The position numbers and the translations under genes were made by a program. 50,292 nt of DNA from contig JBHHYS010000004.1 of NCBI GenBank assembly GCA_046757645.1, forward strand, positions 1-50,292. Reading direction: 5' to 3'. Positions 41,032-48,866 of this stretch are shown here, piece after piece. The notes under the pieces were generated by a model. The model made no database searches, had not been told where the DNA came from, and was given only the letters and a program-made list of their open reading frames with translations. Origin of the DNA: JBHHYS01 sp046757645 (lineage in GTDB: Bacteria; Acidobacteriota; Terriglobia; Acidiferrales; 2-02-FULL-67-57). The number at the start of each line of letters is the position of its first letter. Position 1 is the first letter of the stretch.

Positions 41032-41580
41032 TCACCTTTTTGATTGATTCAGCCACAGAGTCAGTTCCTCGGCGGCCAATCGCACAATTTGGTTTTCTTT
41101 TTCGGTTAGTGAATATCGTTCGAAGCAAACTAGGTTACGGAACGATGTGAAGGTCAGCATCAGACAAGCGATGTTGGGTTCAAGTCGCCCTTCATTGCGC
41201 AGATTTGTAACTCGCCTAGAGAATGCTTGACCCCTACTGGTTCCATCTAGCTCATTGAGTTTCTGGACTAGTTTGTGTCGAAGCCGTTCAAACCAATCTG
41301 GGGTAGCAGAGGTAGAAACTTGCTGGCGCTGTAGCCCTGGGGTTGCTGTCAAGCCCGTGATGTGAATCGCCTGCAGTTTGTTGGTTTCCCTACGCTTCTG
41401 GCAGTGAGAGCAGGTTTCTCTTTGTCTTGTTAGCAAGCCTAGGTTCTCAGCACGACGACAGTTTTGATTGACAGTCTGATGCCGCCCGATTCCTGTGAAC
41501 CTGCGCACGCAGGCATCGCACAAACCTTCTGGATTGGCTTCGAGTATCTCTAGTATGTGTTCGAGCTGCGTCTGATGCAT
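41032..41580 (-). CDS. Hypothetical low-GC protein, 182 aa, with two CxxC pairs
   Basis: No family was recognised. The first part carries CDAC and later CSHC, a possible zinc site, with helical segments between (VNQNCRRAENLGLL). The rest is helical, ending EELTLWLNQSKR. The N-terminal HTH-like look suggests DNA binding, but this is a guess. Its G+C is clearly lower than that of ffh and ymdB on either side (about 50% or less by eye), which points to recent acquisition. TAAGAT lies 8 nt before the ATG. The start lies 6 nt after the ymdB stop. Confidence 0.65.
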   Translation of the reverse strand: MHQTQLEHILEILEANPEGLCDACVRRFTGIGRHQTVNQNCRRAENLGLLTRQRETCSHCQKRRETNKLQAIHITGLTATPGLQRQQVSTSATPDWFERLRHKLVQKLNELDGTSRGQAFSRRVTNLRNEGRLEPNIACLMLTFTSFRNLVCFERYSLTEKENQIVRLAAEELTLWLNQSKR

Positions 41581-41586
41581 GCTTGG

Positions 41587-42390
41587 TTATCTTACTTGGC
41601 TTGGTGATTGAAACGCGAAGCGCTCGATGCGGTGGGCGTGGCCGGTTTCCGGGTCGAGGTCGAGGAGGACGCCGCAGAGGCGCACGTCGTTTTTGGCCAC
41701 TTCGAGGCGGGTGGGCAGCCCGGTAAGGAAGCGGCGCAACACATCGTCAATGTCGTTTCCAATCACGGAATCGTAGGGGCCGGTCATGCCCACGTCGGTG
41801 ATGTAGGCAGTGCCCCGGAGCAGGATTTTTTCGTCGGCGGTGGGCACATGGGTGTGAGTGCCTACCACGGCGCTGACCCGCCCGTCGAGATACCAGCCCA
41901 GCGCCTGCTTTTCCGAAGTGGTTTCCCCGTGCAGATCGACGAGGATGACTTTGATGTGGGAGGGAATCGCGGCGAGCAGGCGGTCGGCCGCGCGGAAGGG
42001 ACAGTCAATCGAGGGCATAAAGACGCGGGTTTGCAGGTTGAGCACGGCGTAGGGCGTGCCGGCCGCGGTTTGCCCGAGGTAGAGCCCCCCGCCGGGGGCG
42101 TCGCCGGGATAGTTGGCCGGGCGCAGCAGCCGCCCGCCCGCGGCGCCCTGCTCGAGGTAGGGGAGAATCTCCTTGCGGTCGAAGATGTGGTTGCCGCTAG
42201 TGAGCACGTCGATGCCGGCGGCAAGCAGTTCCTCGACCAGCGGCGGGGTGATCCCGAACCCCGCGGCGGCGTTCTCGCAATTGGCCACCACCAGCGCCGC
42301 GCCCTGTTCGGCGGCCAGGGCGCGCGCCGATTCGCGCACCAGGCGGCGCCCCGGGCTGCCGAAGATGTCGCCGATGAAGAGCACCCTCAT
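41587..42390 (-). CDS. ymdB: YmdB-family metallophosphoesterase
   Basis: The 267-aa binuclear-metal phosphodiesterase has MRVLFIGDIFGSPGR at its start, NCENAAAGFGI, the metal-binding TSGNHIFDRKE, ILVDLHGETTSEK, and VVGTHTHVPTADE. B. subtilis YmdB hydrolyses cyclic nucleotides and affects biofilm choice; the role here is unknown. The ATG at 42390 is chosen because the family begins there; an open frame reaches 42462. TACACT (42408-42403) could be its -10 box. Confidence 0.93.
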   Translation of the reverse strand: MRVLFIGDIFGSPGRRLVRESARALAAEQGAALVVANCENAAAGFGITPPLVEELLAAGIDVLTSGNHIFDRKEILPYLEQGAAGGRLLRPANYPGDAPGGGLYLGQTAAGTPYAVLNLQTRVFMPSIDCPFRAADRLLAAIPSHIKVILVDLHGETTSEKQALGWYLDGRVSAVVGTHTHVPTADEKILLRGTAYITDVGMTGPYDSVIGNDIDDVLRRFLTGLPTRLEVAKNDVRLCGVLLDLDPETGHAHRIERFAFQSPSQVR

Positions 42391-42470
42391 AGAGAAGCAG
42401 GGAGTGTAGCAGAGGGGGATGAGGCTGTGTAGCCTGCCGGCCGGCCCGCCGGCGTGTGCCAAACAAAAAA

Positions 42471-42668
42471 GAACTACGTCCGCCGGCGCCGTGGGACACT
42501 CGATACGCCTGAACCGGTGGTCCAGGTGGGTGCTCTGCGCGCGCCTTTAGGCTTTCCCGTTCCCGCAGGAACTGGACATGCTCACCAGCACGCGACCCGA
42601 ACTCCCATTCTCTGAGTGTTGGCTCAGTTTATCTGTCGTGCCCTCACCTGCGTCGCAGGCGTAGTTCC
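42471..42668 (-). ncRNA. ssrS: 6S RNA
   Basis: The transcript of about 198 nt mimics an open promoter and sequesters sigma-70 RNA polymerase. GGAACTACG at its 5' end pairs with CGTAGTTC at its 3' end, followed at once by six Ts. Further stem is GTGAGGGCAC with GTGTCCCAC. The central part contains GGTGAGCATG and, after an apical GTTCC/GGAAC hairpin, AAAGCCTAAAGG, closely matching E. coli 6S (GGTGAGCATG, GAAGCCTTAAAA). CTGAGCC upstream also matches. It lies immediately downstream of zapA, as in E. coli. Confidence 0.93.
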
Positions 42669-42674
42669 ATCTCG

Positions 42675-42705
42675 ATTCTAGTCCCCGGTCTATGGTGGGC
42701 GTCAA
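42675..42705 (-). promoter_or_regulatory. Promoter of 6S RNA
   Basis: On the minus strand TTGACG (42705-42700) and TAGAAT (42680-42675) are separated by 19 nt, slightly long. The predicted start, 7 nt after TAGAAT, is exactly the first base of the RNA's closing stem. Confidence 0.65.
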
Positions 42706-42771
42706 TAGGAAACTCGGAGGCGGAAAAAAAGCAAAAATGCATACGCCAAAGTTTGGCAGGTGGATTGCCCC

Positions 42772-43080
42772 TCATCGCGCCGGGGGGCTCCCCAGGGCTG
42801 CCTCCAGAAGGCGGTTGCACTGCTCGAGCCGCCGGGCAACCTCCCGGGGCCCGGCGCCGCCTTCTGCTTCGAGCTCTTCTTTCAGTTGTTGGAGTTCGTC
42901 GGCGAGATTGAGCGCGGCGAGAACGGCCAGGCGACGCGTGTCCAGGGTGTCGGTCTGCTCGGCCAGCGCCCGCATCTTGGCATCGACCAGACGGGCGAGC
43001 TGCTCGACATAGGCAGGATGCAGCTCGCTGCGAATGCTGTGGAGCTCCCCGAAGATTTCCAACCGGATGTCTTTGCTCAT
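42772..43080 (-). CDS. zapA: Cell division protein ZapA
   Basis: The 102-aa protein promotes FtsZ bundling. It has the ZapA core: IRLEIFGELHSIRSELHPAY, VEQLARLVDAKMRALAEQ, and TRRLAVLAALNLADEL followed by a coiled-coil tail. Its start overlaps the stop of the ZapB-like gene (4 nt). 6S RNA follows on the same strand after about 100 nt. Confidence 0.93.
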   Translation of the reverse strand: MSKDIRLEIFGELHSIRSELHPAYVEQLARLVDAKMRALAEQTDTLDTRRLAVLAALNLADELQQLKEELEAEGGAGPREVARRLEQCNRLLEAALGSPPAR

Positions 43081-43349
43081 GGTTCCACCTCGGTCAGGGA
43101 ATCGATCTGAGCGATGAGTTGCTCAATCCGGCTGCGCACCTGCTCCCGCTCGGTCTGCACCGTGAGCAGTTGGGCTTCCAGCCGCTTCAAGGTCTCGCCG
43201 CGCTCTTTGAGAGCGGCGCGCAGCTTCTGCGTTTCTCCCTGGGCAGCCTCCCGCTGGGCGCGCAAGCTCTTCAATTCCTCCGCCGCCCGGTGGACCTTCT
43301 CCTCCAACTCCTTGAGCTCGAGCAAGCTGTTGCGGGTCGGGTCGTCCAT
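43077..43349 (-). CDS. Small coiled-coil protein, ZapB-like
   Basis: The 90-aa protein is almost entirely coiled coil (LLELKELEEKVHRAAEELK, LRAALKERGETLKRLEAQ). Its size, structure and overlap with zapA suggest a ZapB-type partner in cell division; sequence similarity alone is not decisive. The ATG at 43349 is preferred; a TTG 8 codons upstream is open. TACAAT (43383-43378) could be its -10 box. Confidence 0.6.
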   Translation of the reverse strand: MDDPTRNSLLELKELEEKVHRAAEELKSLRAQREAAQGETQKLRAALKERGETLKRLEAQLLTVQTEREQVRSRIEQLIAQIDSLTEVEP

Positions 43350-43472
43350 CGGGCCGGTCTCGCGTCCTGCCAACCTAATTGTACGCAGGTGTCAAGGGGT
43401 TACATGCAGTTTTCAGCCGATTCGGTTGCCCTATGCAATCGATTCCATCCGGCATAGCCAGTGGGAACCGCA

Positions 43473-45518
43473 CTACGCGCGCAGGGCGGCGCCCAGCCGG
43501 GCGGCAAGCGCTCCCACGATGCGCTCGGAGTGCTGGCGAATCTGCTGGTCCGTCAACGTCTGTTCGCCACTCTGAAAAATCACCCGGATGAGCAAACTGT
43601 ACTGTCCCGCGGGCACCGGGGCGCCGCGGAAACGGTCCACCGCGGCGACGGAAATCAGTTCGGGAATCTTCAAGCTCTCGATGAGCTGGCGCACGGCCTC
43701 GAAGGGGACGCTCTGGTCGAGCAGCAGGGAGAAGTCGCGGGCCACAGCCGGAAAGCGCGAGAGGGGGCGGTAGCGGCGGGGGCGCAGCCCGGCGGCGTAG
43801 AGCGCCTCCAGGTCGAGCTCGGCCAGATAGGCCGCTTGGCGCAGCTTGAACTGGGCTGCGAGTGACGGGTTGAGTTGGCCGAGGACGCCGAGCGGCTGCT
43901 CGCCCGCCCGGAGCGTGGCGCGTTCCGCGGGATGCAAGCAGGCGGCGTCGCAGGGCCGAAACTCGACCCGCGCCAGCTCGAACCCCTCCAGCACCGCTTC
44001 CACCGCGCCCTTCAGAGCAAAGAAATCGCAGGGCTGCTCCCCTTCGTGCAGGCCCTTCTCCCGCAGCAGCCCGGTGGCCGCCAGGGTCAACACCCGGCGT
44101 TCGCGGAATTGGCGGTTGCGCACCGTGTAGGCTTTGCCGATTTCATAGAAGCGCAGGTGGCGCTGCCCGCGGTTCAGGTTCCACGCTAGCGTCTTCACCA
44201 GGCTGAGCAAACCCGAGGGGCGCAGCACGGAGGTTTCTTCCGAGAGCGGATTGCGGATGCGCGCCAGCCCTTCCCCGGGCGCCAGAAATTCTTCTGCTTC
44301 GCCGGGGTTGACGGGGGTGAAATTGATGGCTTCGTCGTAGCCCAGCGCTTCGAGCCGGTCTCGCACTGCGGCTTCGGCTGCGGCGTGTGCCGGGCGGGCA
44401 ACCGGCTGGCGGGCCGGCGGCAGCCGGGCAGGAAACTTGTGGTAGCCATAGTGACGGGCCAGTTCTTCGATGAGGTCGATTTCGCGGCTGACGTCGCGGC
44501 GCCAGGAGGGAACCCTAACCACCCACTGGCCGGAGGATTGGCGCTCGAAAGCAAAGCCGAGCGCCGCCAGCACGCGCTCGGTCACTTCGTCGGGCACGGC
44601 GGCCCCCAAGATGCGCAGGATTTCGCTTCGCCGCAGGGTTACCTGCGGGCTCTGCCAGCGGCGGGGATAAACGTCGATGCCTCCGGCGAGCAATTCTCCC
44701 CCGGCCAGTTTGAGAAAGAGTTCCGCGCAGCGGCGCGCGGCCCGGAGCGGCGCTTCCACGTCCATGCCGCGCTCGAAGCGGTGGCTGGCTTCGGTGCGCA
44801 GGCCGAGCTCTTTGGCGGTGCGGCGGACGCGGATGGGATCGAACCAGGCCGATTCCAGCAATACGTTTCTGGTCTGGAAGCTGATCTCGGTCCCCGCGCC
44901 GCCCATAATGCCGGCCAGGGCTACGGGATGATGGGCGTCGGCGATGAGCAGGTGGTGCGGCTTGAGCGGACGGGCGACACCGTCGAGTGTGGTGAGTGTT
45001 TCGCCAGTTTTGGCCGGGCGCACCACGATGCGCTTTTCAGCCAGGGTATCCAGGTCGAAAGCGTGGGTGGGGTGGCCGAGTTCGAGCAGCACGTAGTTGG
45101 TGACGTCCACGATGTTGTTAATCGCGGCGATGTCGCAAGCTTCCAGGCGCTGGCGCAGCCAGGCGGGCGAGGGCTGGATTTTGACATTGCGCAGGACGAG
45201 GGCGACGTAGCGGTGGCACCGGTCGGGGTCGGCGATTTCCACCCTCGCGGCGTTGCTGGCCCCTTCGGCGGCTTCTGCCGGCGCGGGACGAATGGGCTTG
45301 AGCGGCTGCGAGTAGAGGGTGCTCACTTCCCGGGCGACCCCGTAGTGGCTGAGCAGGTCGGGGCGGTTGGTGGAGAGCTCGAGCTCGAGCAGCGGGCCCG
45401 CGGGCGTTTCGCTCACCGTGTCCGCCGCCACCCCGCACAGGGTGAGGTTCTGAGCGAGCTGCTCCACCCGCACCCCAACCTGAACGTAATCCTTCAGCCA
45501 CGCGAGCAGGATTTTCAT
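43473..45518 (-). CDS. pheT: Phenylalanyl-tRNA synthetase beta subunit, short form
   Basis: The 681-aa protein begins MKILLAWLKDYVQVG and goes directly to the B3/B4 editing region (LELSTNRPDLLSHYG, DIAAINNIVDVTNYVLLELG). The usual EMAP/tRNA-binding domain near residues 40-150 is absent, which explains the length below the common 790-800. The B5 domain, a catalytic-like domain (IDLIEELARHYGY) and the C-terminal FDX-ACB anticodon-binding domain (SRFPAVARDFSLLL) are present. Its start overlaps the stop of the NTF2-like gene (ATGA). Confidence 0.95.
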   Translation of the reverse strand: MKILLAWLKDYVQVGVRVEQLAQNLTLCGVAADTVSETPAGPLLELELSTNRPDLLSHYGVAREVSTLYSQPLKPIRPAPAEAAEGASNAARVEIADPDRCHRYVALVLRNVKIQPSPAWLRQRLEACDIAAINNIVDVTNYVLLELGHPTHAFDLDTLAEKRIVVRPAKTGETLTTLDGVARPLKPHHLLIADAHHPVALAGIMGGAGTEISFQTRNVLLESAWFDPIRVRRTAKELGLRTEASHRFERGMDVEAPLRAARRCAELFLKLAGGELLAGGIDVYPRRWQSPQVTLRRSEILRILGAAVPDEVTERVLAALGFAFERQSSGQWVVRVPSWRRDVSREIDLIEELARHYGYHKFPARLPPARQPVARPAHAAAEAAVRDRLEALGYDEAINFTPVNPGEAEEFLAPGEGLARIRNPLSEETSVLRPSGLLSLVKTLAWNLNRGQRHLRFYEIGKAYTVRNRQFRERRVLTLAATGLLREKGLHEGEQPCDFFALKGAVEAVLEGFELARVEFRPCDAACLHPAERATLRAGEQPLGVLGQLNPSLAAQFKLRQAAYLAELDLEALYAAGLRPRRYRPLSRFPAVARDFSLLLDQSVPFEAVRQLIESLKIPELISVAAVDRFRGAPVPAGQYSLLIRVIFQSGEQTLTDQQIRQHSERIVGALAARLGAALRA

Positions 45519-45958
45519 CGTTTAGCCAGTTGCGAATAATCCAGCACGCCGGTGTGCATGGTCATCTTCCATTCCTGGCCCACCTTGGAATAGACTTTGC
45601 AGACCCGGCCTTTCCAATGATTGTCGTTGCCGTTGGCATCCCGCCATAAGGTATCGATGTCCACCACCGCAAAGGCTCCATCGCCTTCTTGGGAAATCTC
45701 AATTTTTTTGATTTCTCGGCGGTTGTGGAGGAGTTTGTGGGTGGCAAACAATTTCTGCCAGCTCCGCTTCCATCGTTGGCAGTCGTACCGGCCCAGTACG
45801 AAAACCCAATCCATGGGGTCATGGGAACGCGGAGTGCGGGGCCACGGCCAAACCATATCTGGATGGAAGATGGTCATGAGCAGGTCCACATCCTGTTTGT
45901 CCCAGGCGCGGGTTTCCCGGTTCACGATCTCTTCGATTTCTTTTCGGATGCTGTCCAT
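45515..45958 (-). CDS. NTF2/SnoaL-like protein inserted between pheS and pheT
   Basis: The 147-aa protein has the first helix IRKEIEEIVNRETRAWDKQD, a strand-loop FHPDMVWPWPRTPR, and a last strand pair MTMHTGVLDYSQLA. This is typical of NTF2-like proteins such as DUF4440. The function is unknown. The ATG at 45958 is the first sensible start; the upstream open frame to 46102 covers hairpin-rich DNA. G+C is lower than that of pheT. It overlaps pheT by 4 nt, so it is translated with it. Confidence 0.72.
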   Translation of the reverse strand: MDSIRKEIEEIVNRETRAWDKQDVDLLMTIFHPDMVWPWPRTPRSHDPMDWVFVLGRYDCQRWKRSWQKLFATHKLLHNRREIKKIEISQEGDGAFAVVDIDTLWRDANGNDNHWKGRVCKVYSKVGQEWKMTMHTGVLDYSQLAKR

Positions 45959-46112
45959 AGGGGATTTCTCCGCGCGTGCGGCTCGCCGCTCCAGGGTACC
46001 CTCATCGGCTAGCGCCTGAACTGTTGCAAGGATCGAACCCCGGCCGGCGCCACCGCTTTGCCCGACTGCCCGGCCTTGCTTCCCACCGTGTTTGAAGTCC
46101 AACCCGGTGGCC

Positions 46113-46134
46113 CCCAGCGGCAGGGGCCGCTGGG
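46113..46134. repeat. 9-bp tetraloop hairpin between pheS and the NTF2-like gene
   Basis: CCCAGCGGC and GCCGCTGGG enclose AGGG. The architecture is the same as the hairpin at 28591-28612. It sits in the 211-nt gap 45959-46169, which is otherwise without a gene. Confidence 0.65.
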
Positions 46135-46169
46135 CTGGGCACCTTTCTTTCTCTCTGCCGCTTCATCCG

Positions 46170-47312
46170 TTAGCGGCGAAATTGTTGCAGAAACCGGACA
46201 TCGTTCTGGAAGAACAGTTGGATGTCGTCCACGCCGTACTTAAGCATGGCGAAGCGCTCCACGCCGATGCCGAAGGCGAAGCCGGAGAGTTCATCCGGGT
46301 TGTAGCCGACGAAACCATAGACGGCGGGATCCACCATCCCCGAGCCCAGCAGTTCGATCCAGCCGCTGTACTTGCAGACCCGGCAGCCGGAGCCCGCGCA
46401 GAAGACGCAGGTGCCGTGCACGTCGGCGGACGGCTCGGTAAAGGGGAAGTAGGTGGCGCAGAAGCGGGTTCGGGTCTGCGGCCCGAAGAACTCCCGCAAG
46501 AAGTACTCCAGCGTGCCTTTCAGGTCGCAGAAGGTGATGGCGCGATCCACGGCCAGGCCTTCGACTTGGTGAAACATAAAGGAGTGGCTGGAGTCGGGGT
46601 TGTCGCGGCGATAAACCTTGCCGGGAACGATGACCCGCACGGGTGGCTGCCGTTCTTCCATGGTGCGCACTTGCACGGGGGAGGTGTGGGTGCGCAGCAG
46701 CAGTTGCTGATGGGAGCCCGTTTGGCTGCCCCGGACGGAGGCGGGGAGCGCCGCCGCCGGTAAATCCATGTAGAGCGTGTCCATGGTGTCGCGGGCGGGG
46801 TGGTCGGCCGGGATATTGAGAGCCTCGAAGTTGTAGTAGTCGGTTTCCACCTCAGGACCTTCGACCACGGAAAAGCCGATTCGGGCGAAGATGTCTGTCA
46901 TCTCTTCGAGCGTCTGGGTGATCAAGTGACGCGCGCCGCGGCGGGCTGCAAGTCCCGGTAGAGTCAGATCCAGCTCTTCGGCGGAAACAGGGGTCTTAAT
47001 GAGTAGCGCATTGAGGCTGAAAGAAAGTGTTCGCTCGACCTTCTCCCGCAGGGCGTTCAGTTGCTTCCCCACCTCGGGTTTGAGCTCGGTACCAGCGGGC
47101 CTAAGCCAGTGGTTCTTAATTTGGGTGAGCGTGCCTCTTTTGCGACCCAGCCAGCGGACGCGAAAACTCTCAGCTTCATCCTTATTGGAGATGCTGCCAG
47201 CTTCCTTCTTGGCTAACTCGTGTAACTGCCGGAATAAGTCTTCGATCTCCTGAGCGGAGGAGACCCCGAGCTTGTCAATGGGCCGCGTCGTTTTTTGGAG
47301 GATGTCTAGCAC
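46170..47312 (-). CDS. pheS: Phenylalanyl-tRNA synthetase alpha subunit
   Basis: This class II catalytic subunit charges tRNA-Phe together with PheT. The 380-aa protein has an N-terminal helical arm (residues about 1-110), then motif 1 region GPEVETDYYNFEALN, motif 2 VYRRDNPDSSHSFMFHQVEG (quoted as VYRRDNPDSSHS and FHQVEGLAVD), and motif 3 GFAFGIGVERFAML. A CVFCAGSGCRVCKYSGW insertion typical of many bacterial PheS is present. The start is GTG with GAGG upstream. The 5' third has noticeably lower G+C than the rest. Two palindromic repeats lie just upstream. Confidence 0.96.
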   Translation of the reverse strand: MLDILQKTTRPIDKLGVSSAQEIEDLFRQLHELAKKEAGSISNKDEAESFRVRWLGRKRGTLTQIKNHWLRPAGTELKPEVGKQLNALREKVERTLSFSLNALLIKTPVSAEELDLTLPGLAARRGARHLITQTLEEMTDIFARIGFSVVEGPEVETDYYNFEALNIPADHPARDTMDTLYMDLPAAALPASVRGSQTGSHQQLLLRTHTSPVQVRTMEERQPPVRVIVPGKVYRRDNPDSSHSFMFHQVEGLAVDRAITFCDLKGTLEYFLREFFGPQTRTRFCATYFPFTEPSADVHGTCVFCAGSGCRVCKYSGWIELLGSGMVDPAVYGFVGYNPDELSGFAFGIGVERFAMLKYGVDDIQLFFQNDVRFLQQFRR

Positions 47313-47322
47313 GAGTACCTCA

Positions 47323-47376
47323 GGGGCTAAAGCCCCAAATTGGCTGGCAGCTGACTGACAGGGCTAAAGCCCTGTC
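47323..47376. repeat. Two GGGCTAAAGCCC-type palindromes upstream of pheS
   Basis: GGGGCT/AGCCCC (47323-47336) and GACAGGGCT/AGCCCTGTC (47357-47376), each with an AA loop, lie 10-65 nt before the pheS start. They look like two units of one dispersed repeat and would be in the pheS leader if transcribed from rplT. Confidence 0.75.
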
Positions 47377-47475
47377 CCGCCGAAACACTTCTAAACAACC
47401 CCGAGCCCCGTGGCACCGGCCGCGGGGTCTTCCCGGCGGCAGTTTACACGAGAGGGAGGAAGGGGGAAAGGCGCG

Positions 47476-47494
47476 GCCCCGACAAGGTCGGGGC
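47476..47494. repeat. Hairpin in the rplT to pheS gap
   Basis: GCCCCGAC and GTCGGGGC enclose an AAG loop. No T-run follows in either direction, so it is not a standard terminator. Confidence 0.5.
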
Positions 47495-47556
47495 TCTTCC
47501 GGACGGGAAAGAAGGGAGGCGGGGAGCGGAGGTCAGCCGAAGCAAGGAAATCGTAA

Positions 47557-47919
47557 TTAGGCCGCGGCGAAGGACTTTTTCGCGGTCTGGGCCAGGGCGG
47601 CAAAGCCTTTGGGGTCGTGGACAGCGATATCGGCCAGGGTCTTGCGGTCGAGCTCGATGCCGGCTTTGCGCAGGCCGCCGAGGAGGCGGCTGTAGTTGAG
47701 GGCGTGCTGGGCGGCGGCGGCGTTCAGGCGAGTGATCCACAGGGCGCGAAACTCGCGTTTGCGGGTGCGCCGGTGGCGGAAGCTGAACTCCAGCGCCCGG
47801 TGCACCGCCAGTCGCGCTTGGCGGTGGAGCTTCGATCTGGTCAGGCGGTAGCCTTTCGCCTGTTTCAGAATCTTCTTGCGCCGGCGAGCGCGTTTGGGAC
47901 CGCGTTTGACTCGGGGCAT
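47557..47919 (-). CDS. rplT: 50S ribosomal protein L20
   Basis: The 120-aa protein is standard L20: MPRVKRGPKRARRRKKILKQ (first 20 residues), AKGYRLTRSKLHRQA, and RDLWITRLNAA-type centre (FRALWITRLNAAAAQH). In other bacteria L20 represses this operon by binding its mRNA. It lies in the conserved order infC-rpmI-rplT-pheS. Confidence 0.97.
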   Translation of the reverse strand: MPRVKRGPKRARRRKKILKQAKGYRLTRSKLHRQARLAVHRALEFSFRHRRTRKREFRALWITRLNAAAAQHALNYSRLLGGLRKAGIELDRKTLADIAVHDPKGFAALAQTAKKSFAAA

Positions 47920-47939
47920 GAGAGGGTTTCGTTTCCTTT

Positions 47940-48134
47940 CTAGTAGGGCAGCAGGCGCATGGTCTGCGCCCAGTCGGCGCCGCTCACCAGGGCAGCCCGG
48001 CGCAGGGCGCGCTTGCGTTTGCGGCGCTTGCCGGTCAGGTTGTGCCGCATATGCGTCTGCCGGCGGAGAATCTTGCCGCGCCCCGTCTTTTTGAAGCGCT
48101 TGGCCGCTCCCCGGTGCGACTTGAGCTTAGGCAT
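47940..48134 (-). CDS. rpmI: 50S ribosomal protein L35
   Basis: The 64-aa protein is typical L35, with MPKLKSHRGAAKRFKKTGRG and the RRQTHMRHNLTGKRRKRKR core. Its start lies 8 nt inside the end of infC, so translation is probably coupled to infC. Confidence 0.97.
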   Translation of the reverse strand: MPKLKSHRGAAKRFKKTGRGKILRRQTHMRHNLTGKRRKRKRALRRAALVSGADWAQTMRLLPY

Positions 48135-48714
48135 TGGCGGCCTCTGTGGGAGCCGACTCCTTGCCCGAATCGGGCTTGCGGGGGCGCCTGCCCGGCTGCG
48201 GTTTGGGGGAGAGGATGGTGATCATCGCCCGCCCCTCAAAAGCCGGCGACATTTCGGGGCTCCCCAGGTGGGCGACCTCGTCAATCAGTCGCTGGAGTTT
48301 CTTGCGGCCCAGGTCGGTGTGGGCCATTTCCCGCCCGCGGAAGATCATCACCAGCTTCACCTTGTCTCCCTCCCCCAGAAACCGCAGCACGTGGTTTTTC
48401 TTGAACTCGAAATCGTGCGGGCCGGTGCGCGGGCGCAGCTTGACCTCTTTGAGCCGCGTGCCCTTCTGGTGCTTGCGCTGCTCGTGGAGCTTCTTGTTGA
48501 GCTCATAGAGGTACTTGCCGTAGTCCATAATTTTGCAGACGGGCGGCTGGGCGGAGGGCGAGATCTCCACCAAGTCCAGGCCGCGCTCCCGGGCCAGCTT
48601 CAGGGCTTCGTGGGGCGGCATGAGGCCCACCTGCTTGCCGGTTTCATCAATGAGGCGGATTTCGCGGATGCGAATCCGTTCGTTCACACGCAGGGTTCGG
48701 TTGGAAACGCTCGT
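48127..48714 (-). CDS. infC: Translation initiation factor IF-3 with a probable ACG start codon
   Basis: IF-3 binds the 30S subunit and rejects non-standard start codons. The protein has the N domain (RTLRVNERIRIREIRLIDET, PHEALKLARERGLDLVEIS) and the C domain (HDFEFKKNHVLRFLGEGDKV, GREMAHTDLG), with a basic C-terminal tail. A perfect AGGAGG (48727-48722) is followed at 7 nt by ACG (48714), in frame and 5 codons before the conserved NRTLRVNER. There is no ATG, GTG or TTG nearby; the only one upstream in frame is GTG 48876, which lies at the predicted transcription start with 54 non-conserved codons. The ACG start gives 195 aa. E. coli infC starts at AUU for autoregulation. Confidence 0.85.
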   Translation of the reverse strand, partial: TSVSNRTLRVNERIRIREIRLIDETGKQVGLMPPHEALKLARERGLDLVEISPSAQPPVCKIMDYGKYLYELNKKLHEQRKHQKGTRLKEVKLRPRTGPHDFEFKKNHVLRFLGEGDKVKLVMIFRGREMAHTDLGRKKLQRLIDEVAHLGSPEMSPAFEGRAMITILSPKPQPGRRPRKPDSGKESAPTEAANA

Positions 48715-48866
48715 GACTCTCCCTCCTAGAAAACAGCCACCCGGGGCCAGCGACCCGCGACCTGTATCAGAGACAAGGCTGCGAGTTGCATCGCTTCGGG
48801 TCTCGTTGATTTTCCGCCGCGGGCACCGTGTGACTCCCCACGCCGCGCGGCGACTGACGCGCCGCG

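Noticed and set aside
42724..42757. Terminator between zapA and 6S RNA
   Set aside because: GCCA/TGGC and GCA/TGC stems near a seven-T run are present on the minus strand, but the stems are too short to be confident.
46080..46110. GGACTTCAAA on the minus strand, identical to the anticodon loop region of many tRNA-Sec genes
   Set aside because: The flanking bases do not form an anticodon stem, and no 8-bp acceptor stem or good T-arm could be paired; the GGTTCGATCC-like sequence nearby has a mismatched stem. selC must be sought elsewhere.
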